Of a stretch of 64,000 bases of DNA, positions 54,705 to 64,000 are shown one piece after another. The notes beneath the pieces were generated by a model. It had not been told where the DNA came from and did not search any database. It worked only from the letters and a program-made list of their open reading frames with translations. How positions within the stretch are numbered: the first letter of the stretch is position 1; the number at the start of each line of letters is the position of its first letter. This DNA is from Phascolarctos cinereus (Eukaryota > Chordata > Mammalia > Diprotodontia > Phascolarctidae). The DNA lies in contig NW_018343972.1 in assembly GCF_002099425.1 (NCBI RefSeq), positions 434,001 through 498,000 on the forward strand, written 5' to 3'. Made by a program: the position numbers and the translations under genes.

Positions 54705-54802
54705 ATATAGTTTTCCTCATCTGTAAAATGGAGAAATAATAGCACCTACCTCATAGGGTTGTTGTGAGGTAATATATCTAAAGTGCTATGCACCGCTTAA
54801 AT
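54705..54802 (+). repeat. MIR SINE, 3' half
   Basis: 'ttttcctcatctgtaaaatgg', 'tagcacctacctcatagggttgttgtgagg', 'aaagtgctatgcaccg'. Confidence 0.88.

Positions 54803-54803
<1 letters not shown>

Positions 54804-54834
<31 letters not shown>
54804..54834. repeat. (GT)n microsatellite
   Basis: Fifteen GT units directly after the MIR. Confidence 0.97.
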
Positions 54835-54838
<4 letters not shown>

Positions 54839-55327
54839 ATTCACTATTATATGACCTGAGGCTTGGAACCACCACCCCTAACAGTCCCAATCCCTCAGAT
54901 AGGACAGTGGCTGGACCCTGCTGCTTCTCCCGCTTCCCAGGACATGCCCGGGCATCTTACTTCACTGTAGAGTGCTATTCTGAAAGTATCATGGTCCTGA
55001 AGCCCATCTGTGACAGAGTGAGAGTTTCTAAAGATATGTGTAGGGGAGCGGAAAAGAAAGGGAAATGAGGGAGAAAGAGGTGGACAACTGTTGGCCTAAG
55101 GACAGAGAGGTGCTGTCCATTCAATTCCCGGGCTGTCCTCGAGACAAGGTGCAAAGATGCAAGCCAACAGCGCCCTTAGAGCTGCTGCAAAAACTCTTAT
55201 TTGGGCATCAGAGCCCAAAGTGGAGACGGGGGTGGGGCAGGGACAGGTAGTAGATTAAGGAAGGCTTTGACAGAAGAACAGCTGTAGAACCGTTCAAAAG
55301 CAGCTGGGGGTGGGGGGAGGTGGACTT
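54835..55327. other. No feature identified
   Basis: Unique-looking sequence, GC content already rising towards the CpG island. Confidence 0.4.
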
Positions 55328-55400
55328 TCATTCCACAAACATTAAACTGTTTCTATGGGCAGACACTATACTAAGCGCTGAGGTTGGGAAGGGTACAAAG
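55328..55400 (-). repeat. L2 3' end, antisense, short
   Basis: 'tccacaaacattaaactg', 'gggcagacactatactaagcgctgagg'. It is the last repeat before the repeat-free promoter region. Confidence 0.65.
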
Positions 55401-55859
55401 TTTAGGGAAGGCACGACGTAGACTTCCTTCGAGAAGCACAATTTCGTAGGATCAGCAGTAAGGAAGCTACCCCACTCCCCCAGTTCTGTGCTGAGTTCCC
55501 ACCCAAGCCATTCCCAATGACTCCGTGGGGTCAACGAGAATGAGCAGCGTCTCCCAATTTGGAAGCCCTCAGATTGCCGAATAGTACAGGGAGAGAGGAG
55601 GAGGGGGATGCTTCTCGCAAAGAGAGGAAGGGCAAACCCCACCAGAGTCCTGAGCGTGGGTGTGGGTCCAAGCGAGCCCATACGCTCCTCATCCCCTCCC
55701 CGCAAGCCATTCTAACCCCCACCCTTAGAACTAGGTTGGCCCAATGTTTCGCGGTTGCAAACATGAGAAAAGACACAGCAGCCATGCCCCCACTTCCAAC
55801 TCCTCGGCCGCCCTAAGCTGCGCTCGGATTCGGGGGGAAAGGAGGGCAGGGGTAGAGAG
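55401..55859. other. Shore of the CpG island, no separate feature
   Basis: Repeat-free, with scattered CpGs (ggcacgacgtagac, ccttcgagaag). It lies at the start of intron 1 in transcript sense, where intronic promoter-proximal elements would be expected, but none is singled out. Confidence 0.4.
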
Positions 55860-56094
55860 GCAGGGCACTTGTTGCAAACAGTCTCAGAGAGCTATGGGAC
55901 ATCCAGACCCGCGCGAGTGGGAAGCGGTGACGACCCCTGCACGAGCACTCCCGCCGCCAAACATACCGATGCCAACTCCGAGCAAGCCAACCTCTCCCGT
56001 GCCCCAGGCTCGGCGCGCCTGGCCCTTGCCTGCTCCCAGCGCTAGGTCTCCAGGCGCCCCTCCGAGCGCCCCTTCCTCCCATCCAGGAGCCTCA

Positions 56095-56100
56095 ACTTAC
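56095..56100 (-). other. PLEKHA2: Splice donor of PLEKHA2 exon 1
   Basis: Minus strand reads GCGCAGCGGG|GTAAGTTGAGG. GTAAGT is a perfect donor core. Confidence 0.75.
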
Positions 56101-56330
56101 CCCGCTGCGCAGGGGGCCCGGGGATCTCCGGCTGCTTCACATAGGGGTTTGCCAATTGGCTCTTCTGCCTTCTCACTGGCCAAATCTATCTATCCCCTGG
56201 CCAGTCTCTCTCGGTCCCTAGAACTGTCAGTGTCTCTGTCTGTATCTGTATCTCTGTCCCTCCTCCTCCTCTCCCCTCCCCCTCTCTGGTCTCTCGGCCC
56301 TTTTTTCCGGGTTAATTACGCTTAGCACTA
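56101..56330 (-). other. PLEKHA2: Probable PLEKHA2 non-coding exon 1 (5' end uncertain)
   Basis: The 3' border is the donor at 56100/56101. The 5' border is a guess: no single initiator is visible and CpG-island promoters often start at several sites. No ATG in it opens a long frame in register with exon 2, so it is taken as 5' UTR. It would be joined over ~29.8 kb to exon 2. A divergent plus-strand transcript from the same island cannot be excluded. Confidence 0.6.
56151..56160. promoter_or_regulatory. CCAAT box (palindromic)
   Basis: gccaattggc carries CCAAT on both strands, inside the CpG island. It is about 50 bp upstream of the donor in transcript sense, so if it is a working NF-Y site the main start lies very close to the donor or it serves from within the exon. 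Confidence 0.5.
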
Positions 56331-56526
56331 AAGCAAAACGCAACCCCCGGATGTGAGTACAATGCTCGGAGGCCGGCCCCCAAGGGGAGTAGGGAGGGGG
56401 CAGTAGACAGGGGGAAGAGAGGGAGAGGTGTACGGGCCAGGAGGGGCTGGGAGCTGGGTGGGGGTGGAAGGGAGCGGGTCTGGGTGGGGGAGGGAGGGAG
56501 AACAGAGGGAGGAGGTGAAAGGCGAG

Positions 56527-56537
56527 AGGCGGGGCCC
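56527..56537 (+). promoter_or_regulatory. GC box (Sp-type)
   Basis: aggcggggccc is an Sp1/KLF-type element in the upstream half of the island. Confidence 0.5.
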
Positions 56538-56739
56538 CGGGGCCTGACAGGTCTTGGAGGGACAACCTCTCCCAGGTGGGAGCTGTAGATCCGACCCCTC
56601 CCCTCCCGCTTATATTTCAAGGAGAAAGATTTCCCAAAGCTAGATCCCCTTGTCTTTTGTCGGTTCCACTCTCTGTGGATTGCACCCCAGTTCCCACTGG
56701 GATCTGGACAGATAAAGGGGGTAGTAAACAGCAAAGGAG

Positions 56740-56872
56740 CTGGTACACGAATTTGAGAATCGAAAAATATTCGAGCTGGAAATTAATCCAACCACCTCAT
56801 TTTACAAAAGAGGAAACTGAAGCCCAGAGATAAGAAACGACTTGCCCAAGGTCACATAGCTTTGCAAGGCTC
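56740..56872 (-). repeat. THER1-type SINE, antisense
   Basis: 'attcgagctggaaattaatccaaccacctcattttac', 'gaaactgaagcccagag', 'cgacttgcccaaggtcac'. Confidence 0.85.
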
Positions 56873-56924
56873 CCTTTTATTTCCTGTTTTTTCTTCCCAA
56901 CATCCTTGGGGAGATTTGACACTG

Positions 56925-57240
56925 GCTGCAGAGGACTTGAGAAGACTGGGTTTAAATCCTGTCTCTACCTCTTACCATGTATGTCTTTGAGCCAGTCACT
57001 TTCCTACTACCCAGTAGATGACTTGGGTATACAACCCACAATAATAAGGGGGGCTTGGTTTCGTTCTTAGTAAAATGAGGTGGGGTAGAGTTGGACTAAT
57101 TTATCTCTGAGTTCCTCTCCCATTCTAACACTTTTAGATCCTTTGGACCTCAGTTTCCTGGTCTATAAAACTAAGAAGTTAGATTAGATGACTTCTAACG
57201 TCCCAACTCTAAATTTCTTATATGATTCTATGATATGATA
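56925..57240 (+). repeat. THER1-type SINE with internal insertion
   Basis: 'gacactggctgcagagg', 'gggtttaaatcctgtctc', then 'ctcagtttcctggtctataaaac', 'ttagattagatgacttctaacg' and 'tatgattctatgat'. The central part is expanded. Confidence 0.72.
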
Positions 57241-57294
57241 AACTTTCCTGTAGTTAAAGAATTAGGTTTAGAATTAGAAAGAGCAAGGACAATG

Positions 57295-57520
57295 GATAGA
57301 TAAAGCATTTATTAAGCTCTTACTATGTGCCTAGCCCTGTGTTAATTAGCCTGTGTGACTAACCTGATACTAGCCCTGTGACCCTGAGCACATCTCTTCT
57401 CTCTATGTCCCATTTTCCTCATCTGTAAAATGAGAATAATAATAATAATACTTATGCTGCCTACTATACAGGGTTTTTATCATGAGAAGACTTTGTAAAC
57501 CCTTATTATTGTGGGTTGTG
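57295..57520. repeat. L2 tail (antisense) followed by MIR (sense)
   Basis: 'taaagcatttattaagctcttactatgtgcctagccctg' (57300-57345), then 'ctagccctgtgaccctgagc', 'ttttcctcatctgtaaaatgag' and 'agggtttttatcatgag'. Confidence 0.8.
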
Positions 57521-57609
57521 CCCAAGTCACAACTAGGTAATAGGGAAGTCTGAGAGAAGAGAAGTCACCTTTCTTGCCTTCAAAGAGCAAATGAATATAC
57601 ATACACTGT

Positions 57610-57790
57610 AAAAAGGGGATTATAGAGCTGGAAAGAACCTTAGAAATTATCTAGTCTGCCTCCCTCATTTGACAGATAAGGAAATTGAGATCCCAAGCTG
57701 ATTAACCCAAGGTCACACAAGTTTTCTCAAGATTTGAACCCAGGTCCCATGACTCCAAATCCAGTGCTTGTACTGTGGTATCACTCAAAC
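57610..57790 (-). repeat. THER1-type SINE, antisense
   Basis: 'tagagctggaaagaaccttag', 'gacagataaggaaattgag', 'gatttgaacccaggtcccatgactcc'. Confidence 0.85.
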
Positions 57791-57892
57791 CATCACACAT
57801 AACTGACAAAGGAAAATGTACAGGACAATATACATTCAAAAAGGAATATTAACAAATGTTCATGAATCATCCATTGCTAAGGAAGAGTGAAA
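57670..57892. repeat. Local duplication, copy A
   Basis: Starts in the THER1 ('ataaggaaattgagatcc') and continues ~100 bp beyond it ('tcactcaaaccatcacac', 'aactgacaaaggaaaatgtacagg', 'atacattcaaaaagg', 'acaaatgttcatgaatc'). The same order is found at 58998-59215. Confidence 0.8.
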
Positions 57893-57954
57893 ACATACAC
57901 TTGTTATGCCAGTGTAAATATGACAGTCTAGTGTGTGTTGGTCTCAGTTAATAA

Positions 57955-58072
57955 TAGTCAATAAACATTAATTAAGTACCTACTATGTGCCAGGCACTCT
58001 GCTAAGCACTGGGGAATTAAAAAAAGGCAAAAGACAGTCCCATCACTCAACAAGCTCTCTGTCTAATGGAAC
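57955..58072 (-). repeat. L2 3' end, antisense
   Basis: 'caataaacattaattaagtacc', 'gtgccaggcactctgctaagc', 'aaaaggcaaaagacagtccc'. Confidence 0.88.
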
Positions 58073-58119
58073 TGGCTCCCAGAAGTTTTCAAGGAAGAGG
58101 TGGAATTTTACGAAAATGT

Positions 58120-58590
58120 TGAATAATAATAACTCATTTATGGAGTGTTTTTACAGTTTGGAGAACACTTCCCTCACAACCACCTTGTGAGGTATATAGT
58201 CTAAATATTATTTCCCCATTTTACATATCAGGCAACTCAGGCACAGAGAGAGGAAGTCTAAAGTCAGTCACATGGGTAGTGAACACCAGAATCAGCTGGG
58301 ACCCATATCCCTCTGCTCTTTCCACTGCACTTCTGAACAGAAAGCACATGTTTTATTTGCAAAGAATAGTAATAATAGCTCACATCTCTATTGGCCTCTA
58401 ATGTTTCCAAAGCCCTTTTTATCATGACAAGTTGGTTTGGGCAAATAGCAAAGGTATGATTATGATCCCCATTTCTTGCAGATGAGGAAGCTGAGGCTTA
58501 AGGGACGAGCCCAGAGCCTCACAAGTTGGAATTAGGCCTGGAACTCAGATCTCTCCAAATTCTGATTCTAGGTCTTCCTTCACTACAAAA
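58120..58590 (-). repeat. Two MIR SINEs in tandem, antisense
   Basis: First: 'taataactcatttatggag ... aaggcaactcaggcacag'-type core (58120-58340). Second: 'taataatagctcacatctc ... gatgaggaagctgaggc' (58365-58590). Confidence 0.78.
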
Positions 58591-58774
58591 CATTACCAAT
58601 AAACAGAGTGCTATGGTCATGGAGGAAATACAGGAGAACCGAAATCCCTGAACAAATACACCAAAGAAAGAGGGTGGGGGAAAAGACTCTAAGGCTAAAA
58701 ATCAGAGTTCCTAACCATGAAGGGCTGGAGTCAGGGAAATAGAATCATGTTGAGTACCCTGAAAGTCTTAGTAT

Positions 58775-58997
58775 TTATAGATCTGACCATGACACTGGCT
58801 CCCTGTTACCCCTGGGGTAAAAGAGAAAATTCTCTGACATTTAAAACCTTCCACAAACTAACTCTCACCTACCTTTTCAGTCACTCATATTTCTCCCCCC
58901 ACCACTCACCATTATAGTCAAACTGACCTTTGAGCTATTCCCCCCCCAAAATGACGTTTCATCTCCTATCTCAGCACCTTTGCATTGGTGGTCCGAG
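58775..58997 (+). repeat. L3/L2-type LINE fragment
   Basis: 'gaccatgacactggctccctgttacc', 'aaaaccttccacaaactaactc', 'tcaaactgacctttgagc', 'ctcagcacctttgcattgg'. Confidence 0.72.
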
Positions 58998-59225
58998 AGA
59001 TAGATTAGGAAATTGAGATCCAGAAATGATTAACTCAAGATCACACAAGTAATAAATAGCTGAGCCAAGATTTGAATCTAGGTCCCATGACTCCAAATCC
59101 AGCTCTCATTCCCGCAGCGTCACTCAAACCATCACATGTAACTGACAAAGGGAAATGTACAGGAAAATATACATTCAAAAAGGGACGTTGACAAATGTTC
59201 GTAAATCGTGGAAGGAAGAGTAAAT
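58998..59225. repeat. Local duplication, copy B
   Basis: 'attaggaaattgagatcc', 'tttgaatctaggtcccatgactcc', 'tcactcaaaccatcacatg', 'aactgacaaagggaaatgtacagg', 'acaaatgttcgtaaatc': the same as 57670-57892 at very roughly 85 percent identity, same orientation. Confidence 0.8.
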
Positions 59226-59700
59226 AATTAAGCACCAACTATGTGCCTAGAGTTCACTCCCTCTTCTTTACCTTTTAGAGTTGGACACAACTGAAATGAC
59301 TGAACAATTTTTTTTTTGTAATAGTCCCTGCTCTCAAGGAGAGCAATATGGGCAGATCCAATATGGGCAGAGGAGTCAGGGAGATAACACACAACTAACT
59401 GCTTACAAACAAGATATGTAGAATTAATTGGAGATAATCTCAGAGGGAAGGCATTCCTACAATTAAAGGGAACCATGAAAGGCTTCTTGAAGAAGGTGAG
59501 ATGTTAGCTTAAACTTGAAGGAAGCCAGGGGAATGAGGAGATAGAGAGAAAGAGGAGGAAGAGAATTCCTGGGAGATGGTGTGTTTTGTGACAGGTACAG
59601 TAAGGAGGCCAGTGTCAGTGAATCATGGAGTGGGGTAAGGTGTAAGAAGACTGGAGAGGCCAAGTTAGGAAGGACTTTAAAAGCCAAAGAGAGGAACAGT
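59225..59700 (-). repeat. L2-type LINE 3' end, antisense, with a Mar1 tail fragment inside
   Basis: 'aattaagcaccaactatgtgcc' then a 31-bp Mar1 end ('gagttggacacaactgaaatg', 59276-59306), then 'tccctgctctcaaggag', 'gcttcttgaagaaggtgagatg' and 'gtgtaagaagactggagagg'. Confidence 0.82.
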
Positions 59701-60060
59701 CAACTGCTATCTCATCCTGTGGCTAGCAAACTCCCACATGTTTCTCTTCTAATCCTTGTGATTCAGTTTTCTTCCTGGGCCAAAACCTCCTTTTCTCCAC
59801 TACCTCCTCTGCCCTCCACTTTCATTGTATCCTCTGGATAACTGGTTCTACTGTTAAACTTTCCTTCATTCTAAATCTCTTCTCACACTTTCTTTTTAAA
59901 ATTATTATTTTAATCAATAAAAATCTTCCTTCTCCCACATTCTTTCCATATTTTCAACTGCTGAGTTAAAATTATATCTTGGTGGATTAAGTGCTGGATT
60001 TGGGATTAGGAAGTATTTGAATCCTGCCTCAGACATTAACAACCTATTTAGGCTGTATCC
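59701..60060. other. Probable decayed L2; otherwise unassigned
   Basis: Pyrimidine-rich text at 59710-59830 recalls L2 ORF2. 59975-60050 looks like a MIR head ('gtggattaagtgctggatttgg', 'gaatcctgcctcagac'). Confidence 0.4.
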
Positions 60061-60061
60061 T

Positions 60062-60138
<77 letters not shown>

Positions 60139-60420
60139 GTCTTTCTCTCTCCCTTTCTTTCTCCCTCTCTCCTTTTCCTTCTCTGTTTCTCTTTCTCTCT
60201 CTCTGTCTTCCCCTCTCCTTCTCTCTCTCCCTCCCTCCATCTCTCTCTGCTTCTCTTTCCCTCTTTCTCTCCCTCTATTTCTCTCTCTTTGCCTCTCTCT
60301 TTCTCTCTCCCTCTCTTTCCCCTCTCTCCATCTCTCTCTCTGCTTCTCTTTCCCTTCCTCCTTTTCTCTTTCCTCCTCTCCCCTTCTTTCTCCCTCTCCC
60401 TCTTTCTCTCCTTCCCTCTC
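60061..60420. repeat. (CT)n-derived tract, 360 bp
   Basis: It begins with about 30 perfect CT units and continues as degenerate CTCTTTC/CCCTCT. Open frames of over 120 codons on both strands here are an effect of the repeat. Confidence 0.96.
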
Positions 60421-60424
60421 TCAC

Positions 60425-61472
60425 TTATCTCATCAGCATCCATAGTTTCTATTATAATATTATCTATTATTTCTATTCTATTAGAGCATATAGCTCTCAG
60501 GTCTACATATCCAACCCTCATTTCTCCTCTGTTCTCCAGAACAACATCTCCAGCTACCTGTTGGACATTCCCACCTAGAGGTTATGGAATCTCATACTCA
60601 ATGTGTCCAAGGCAGAACTCCTTACCTTTCTCCCTCAATCTATCCTATCACTTAATTTCCCTATTTCTGTAGAGGGCACCACTACTCTTTCAGTTACCTA
60701 GGAGAGTTGAGAAGCCATCCTCAACTCTTTACTCTTGCTAATTCCTCCATATTCAGTTTCGAAGTCTTGTTGATTCTATCTCTTCAACATCTCTTCCATC
60801 TGACCCCTTTCCTATAGTCACATTACAATGATCCTGGTGTAGACTTTCCTCACCTTTCCCCAGACCTACTGTAATTACCTCCTAACTGGTTTCCAGTCCT
60901 GTCTCCTTTCCAATCCATCCTCCATACAACTATCAAATTGATGTTCCTAAAGCATAGGTCTCACCTTGTCATTCCCCTGCTCAAGGAGGTTTCTGTGGCT
61001 CCCCATTGCCTTTCTGATAAAGTCCAGACTTGTCTGTCCTTTAAAGTCTTTTGCCAGCTGGATCTAGCCTATCTTTATAGGCTAATGACACACCATCTGC
61101 TCTCCAGCCAAAGTAGTCCATTTGCTTTTCTCCTGTGCCAGACAGCTCATCTCTGGCCTTCATGCCTTTGTACAGGCTGTCCTCTGTACCAGAAATGTTT
61201 TTCCTCTTCATGTCCCATCCCCTTCAAGAGGCCTTTCCTGATTCCCCAAATTGTTAGATCCCCTTCCATTATTCTTCATTTGCTTTGATCTCGAAGGCCT
61301 TCTTTCATACATATATTTTATATTTACTTCTTTGTGAACATCTACCCCCTCTCTCACCTTGTCCATAGACTGTGAGCTCCTTGAGAACAGGAATTGTCTC
61401 ATGTTTATGTTTATATCCAGAACACCTAGAACTATGCCTGGGACATAGGAGGTAATGTTTATTGATTCATTA
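60425..61472 (+). repeat. L2/L3-type LINE, 3' portion to end
   Basis: 'agcatccatagtttc', 'acctgttggacattcccacc', 'gtgtccaaggcagaactcc', 'gatgttcctaaagcataggtctcaccttgtc', 'gactgtgagctccttgagaac' and the tail 'gcctgggacataggagg', 'atgtttattgattcatt'. Uninterrupted for ~1.05 kb. Confidence 0.85.
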
Positions 61473-61640
61473 ATGTGATCCTGGGCAAGTCACTTAACAT
61501 CTCTGATCCTCAATTTCCTCATCTGTAAAACAGGAAAAAAGAATAGCCTTATCCCATAGGGCTGTTAAATGAGATGCTATAAGTAAAGTGTTTTGTAAAC
61601 TTGCAAGCTCTACATAAATGTTAGTTATTATTATTATTGT
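61473..61640 (+). repeat. MIR SINE, 3' part
   Basis: 'tgatcctgggcaagtcacttaac', 'ctcaatttcctcatctgtaaaac', 'agggctgttaaatgag', ending in TTA repeats. Confidence 0.88.
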
Positions 61641-63074
61641 CTTCATCATCACAGAAACTTGGCTGCCTCCAGAAGACACTACATTCATAGCCACCTTCTC
61701 CAGTACTAGATGCTAGTACTCACACTCCCAATGATGAACTGGAATAGGAAGAGGAGTAGACGTGCACCTTACTCCTCACAGTCTCTTCCACACCTTCCTG
61801 CTTCTGCCATCACTCAGTAGCGACTCGTCTAATGAGCTTCATGTAAATGACCAATATCACCTGGTACTTATTTCTATTACTGTCATCTAGCCTCCAGGTC
61901 ACTCCCCTTTTCTCAAGAAGTTCAGTAATTGGCTCATTGGCTTCCAGTCCACCCTAAACCATGCCTCATACTTGGAGACTTTAATATATATACATACTGA
62001 TGACCCCTCAACTACCCTGACCTTCCCATTCAACCTCCTCAGCTCCCATGACCTCTATTTTCACCTCTACTTCAGCCACCCACAGGACTGGTCATACTTT
62101 AATATCTCACCACCACCCATAACTGTACTAGATTCACAAACTTGAACTCTAAAATTCCTTCCCTTCTATCTCTCTGTCTTCTCCTAGACCTATTTTTCAT
62201 CCCCTATTTGACCTCCAGCTCTACACCCCACCAATCTAACATCCCTGCTCTAGCTACCTGAAAGTTGATTAATTCAACTATGTATTCTCATATACTCTTG
62301 AATCCCTATTCCCTGTTTTCTGTCAACTCTTGTGACCTTCCAACCCAGATCCTGGTTACCCTTTTCTGTTGTGTACTGCCACACAACCATACCATCTGGG
62401 TTCACTGCAGATTTGTGTTACTCAACCTCAACCAGGCTCTCACTTCAATCTCTCATTGCTTCTGTTACATTCCCCACAGAGGTTATTCCAAACCTTGTCT
62501 TCTCAAACCCCTTACACCTTATCTTACTTCCTACTTCACTGAGAAAAGAGAGGCCATCCTCTGTGGGCTCCTACTTCTTATCTCTTCCATGTTTCTATGT
62601 TTTGCATTTTGCTTTAGTGTGAAGCATAAAATCACTCCAGATCATTCCCATTTCTCTCCTGCTTTGCTCTAATCTCCATAGAAGTAGCCCTTCTCTTAAG
62701 TAAGACTAACTCCTTTGCTTGTGCCCTTGATCACAATGCCTCCCATATTCTCCAGGAGCTTATCCCTTCAATTATTTCCTTTCTCTAATCTTCAATTTCT
62801 CCTTATCTACTGGTTCCTTCCCTTTTGCCTACAAACAAGCCCATATCTCCCCCCTCCTCAAAGAAAACTTTCAGCTGAGCCTGAAGCTATCATCCTCTAA
62901 CTCTTCCCCTTTTCACTGCAAATCTCCTAGAAGATGTCAAATATAATCATTGCCTCTGCTTCCTATATACTTACTTCTCAAATCACTTGCAATCTGACTT
63001 CCTACCCCACTACTCAACTGAAACCTTTCTCTCCAGGATTACCAAGTGTTGAATGGAGGAATTGCTAGTTAAAG

Positions 63075-63222
63075 GTGGGGAAACTTTGGCTTCCAGACCA
63101 CAAGTTTGGCCTGAAGTTTGGCCCTTTGACAAGTTGTGTGAAGTTTGGATTCAGTCAAAGGGCCAAACTTGAGGACCTAGAGGGCCACATGTGGTCTTGA
63201 GGCTGCAGGTTCCCTACCCCTG
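63075..63222. mobile_element. Palindromic hAT-type MITE, copy lacking its centre
   Basis: Left arm 'aggtggggaaactttggc', right arm 'gtttggattcagtcaaagggcc', 'cacatgtggtcttgaggc' and 'ggttccctacccctg' match 41739-41943; the hinge is deleted. Confidence 0.85.
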
Positions 63223-63224
63223 TG

Positions 63225-63492
63225 CTAGGTGGTACAGTGATTAGAGGACTGGCCCTGGAGTTGGAATGACTTGAGTTCAAATCTGATTCAGATACTTATT
63301 AGCTATGTAACCCTGGGCAAGTCACTTAACCACTGTTTGCCTCAGTTTCCTCATCTGTAAAATGGGTATAATAATAGCACCTACCTCCCAGGGTTGTTGA
63401 GAGGATCAAATGAGAAAATAATTGTAAAGTGCTTAACATAGTGCCTGGCACAAAGTAAGTGCTGTATAAATGTTAGCTATCATGATTGATGG
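63225..63492 (+). repeat. MIR SINE, full length
   Basis: 'ctaggtggtacagtgattagagg', 'gttcaaatctgattcag', 'ctatgtaaccctgggcaag', 'cctacctcccagggttgttg', 'gtgcctggcacaaagtaag' and 'gttagctatcatgatt'. Confidence 0.94.
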
Positions 63493-64000
63493 ATTTTTTA
63501 AAAAAGTGCTCATCCTACTTTATCTCTCTATATCTTTTAAGAGTCAACCACCCCCTCCTTTTGGATATTCTCTCCTCCCTCAGCTTTCCTAACAATACTC
63601 CCTCCTAGTTCTTCTCCTACCTGTCTGACTACTCCTTTGCTAATTCAATTATCATTGCTATGTAGATCACTCCAGAGCCTATGTAAAATATTCAGTCCTA
63701 ATCTCTTTCCTGAGTTTCAATCTTCCACCTGAAGATCCCATAAGCACCTCAAATTTAACATGTTCAAAATGGAACTTATTCTTTTCCTTTTTAAAACATT
63801 TTCTCCCTTACTCCCTATTTCTTCTGGAGGTAGAGGGTTAAGAAAAGGCATTACTATTATTATAATGACCCAGGCACACAACCTCAGAGACAACCTATAC
63901 TCTTTCCTCAGCCTCACCCCCAAATCCACTAAAATGCCAAATCTTGTTGATTCTATTTCCATAATATCACCACCTCTCACCTGGACTGAAGTAGTTTTCT

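Larger units (their letters stand above)
26316..56100 (-). other. PLEKHA2: PLEKHA2 intron 1
   Basis: Inferred from the donor at 56100/56101 and the acceptor at 26316, about 29.8 kb. It is packed with LINE/SINE/DNA-transposon fossils. I saw no further coding exon; extra untranslated exons cannot be excluded. Confidence 0.7.
55860..56570. promoter_or_regulatory. PLEKHA2: CpG island over the PLEKHA2 promoter and first exon
   Basis: GC content and CpG frequency rise abruptly here. Between about 55905 and 56130 CpGs occur every ten or so bases (cccgcgcgagtggg, gcggtgacgacccc, cggcgcgcctgg, ctgcgcagg), while the rest of the window is CpG-poor. It is free of interspersed repeats. A CpG island with a GTAAGT donor facing the PLEKHA2 coding exon is the expected promoter of a widely expressed gene. 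Confidence 0.85.
61641..64000 (+). repeat. L2-type LINE ORF2 with endonuclease motifs, runs off the window
   Basis: FIITETWLP at 61642-61668 matches the endonuclease ETWL box of CR1/L2 elements, and LGDFNI at 61971-61988 the LGDFN box, in different frames. RT-region text follows ('cttcctatc'-type and 'ctactcaactgaaacc' near 63015, 'cctacctgtctgactactcc' near 63620). Split by a hAT MITE and a MIR at 63075-63492. More than 2 kb of ORF2 is long for an L2 copy. Confidence 0.82.

Noticed and set aside
55744-56325. 193-codon open frame on the plus strand through the CpG island
   Set aside because: Low-complexity P/S/A-rich translation typical of GC-rich DNA, no family motif, and it overlaps the minus-strand first exon and donor.
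60017-60521. Long open frames (over 140 codons) on both strands
   Set aside because: They read through the (CT)n tract and give LSLSLS or RERERE; not proteins.

Overview
This is mammalian genomic DNA, almost certainly marsupial. The interspersed repeats point that way: tRNA-headed SINEs beginning 'ggggcagctaggtggc', Mar1-type CORE-SINEs ending 'gagtcggacatgactgaa', very dense MIR/THER1 and L2/L3 (CR1-clade) copies, marsupial-style L1 and HAL1-like 3' ends, and RTE and R4/Dong LINE remnants. I cannot tell the species, or an American from an Australian lineage.

One host gene is supported, on the minus strand: PLEKHA2 (TAPP2). Its first coding exon lies at 26152-26315. It starts [17 protein letters not shown] and ends ...LLWYMDNPQ at a phase-0 donor, which is the N-terminal part of the first PH domain. 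A CpG island at about 55.86-56.57 kb holds the probable non-coding first exon, with the minus-strand donor GCGCAGCGGG|GTAAGT at 56101/56100. Intron 1 is then about 29.8 kb (26316-56100). The next exon was not found below 26152, so intron 2 should run off the left edge and exceed 26 kb. The region from 56.6 to 64 kb is upstream flank.

Everything else is intronic or flanking DNA filled with transposon fossils. 1-26 kb (intron 2): L2/L3, an RTE reverse-transcriptase remnant (5.6-6.2 kb), a Tigger/pogo-like DNA transposon with TA target duplication inside an L2 (7.9-8.5 kb), a colinear series of L1 ORF2 pieces (8.8-14.8 kb), an unidentified GC-rich block (9.1-10.3 kb), and a long HAL1-like element (17.5-21.0 kb). 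26-56 kb (intron 1): long antisense L2 (36.8-38.3 kb), two hAT-type MITEs sharing one target site (41.5-41.9 kb), two head-to-tail R4/Dong-like LINE ends (46.1-47.9 kb), an AGCCC minisatellite (52.5 kb) and several SINE insertions with clear target duplications. 56-64 kb: a diverged local duplication, a 360-bp CT tract, and an L2 copy with endonuclease motifs running off the right edge.

I found no operon, CRISPR array, phage or other organised multigene system. The most useful results are the short PLEKHA2 exon, its promoter, the R4/Dong-like pair, the repeated 'unknown segment plus L2' junction, and the unidentified block at 9.1-10.3 kb. Repeat boundaries are by eye, usually good to 5-20 bp; family names come from remembered consensus sequences, not a database search.
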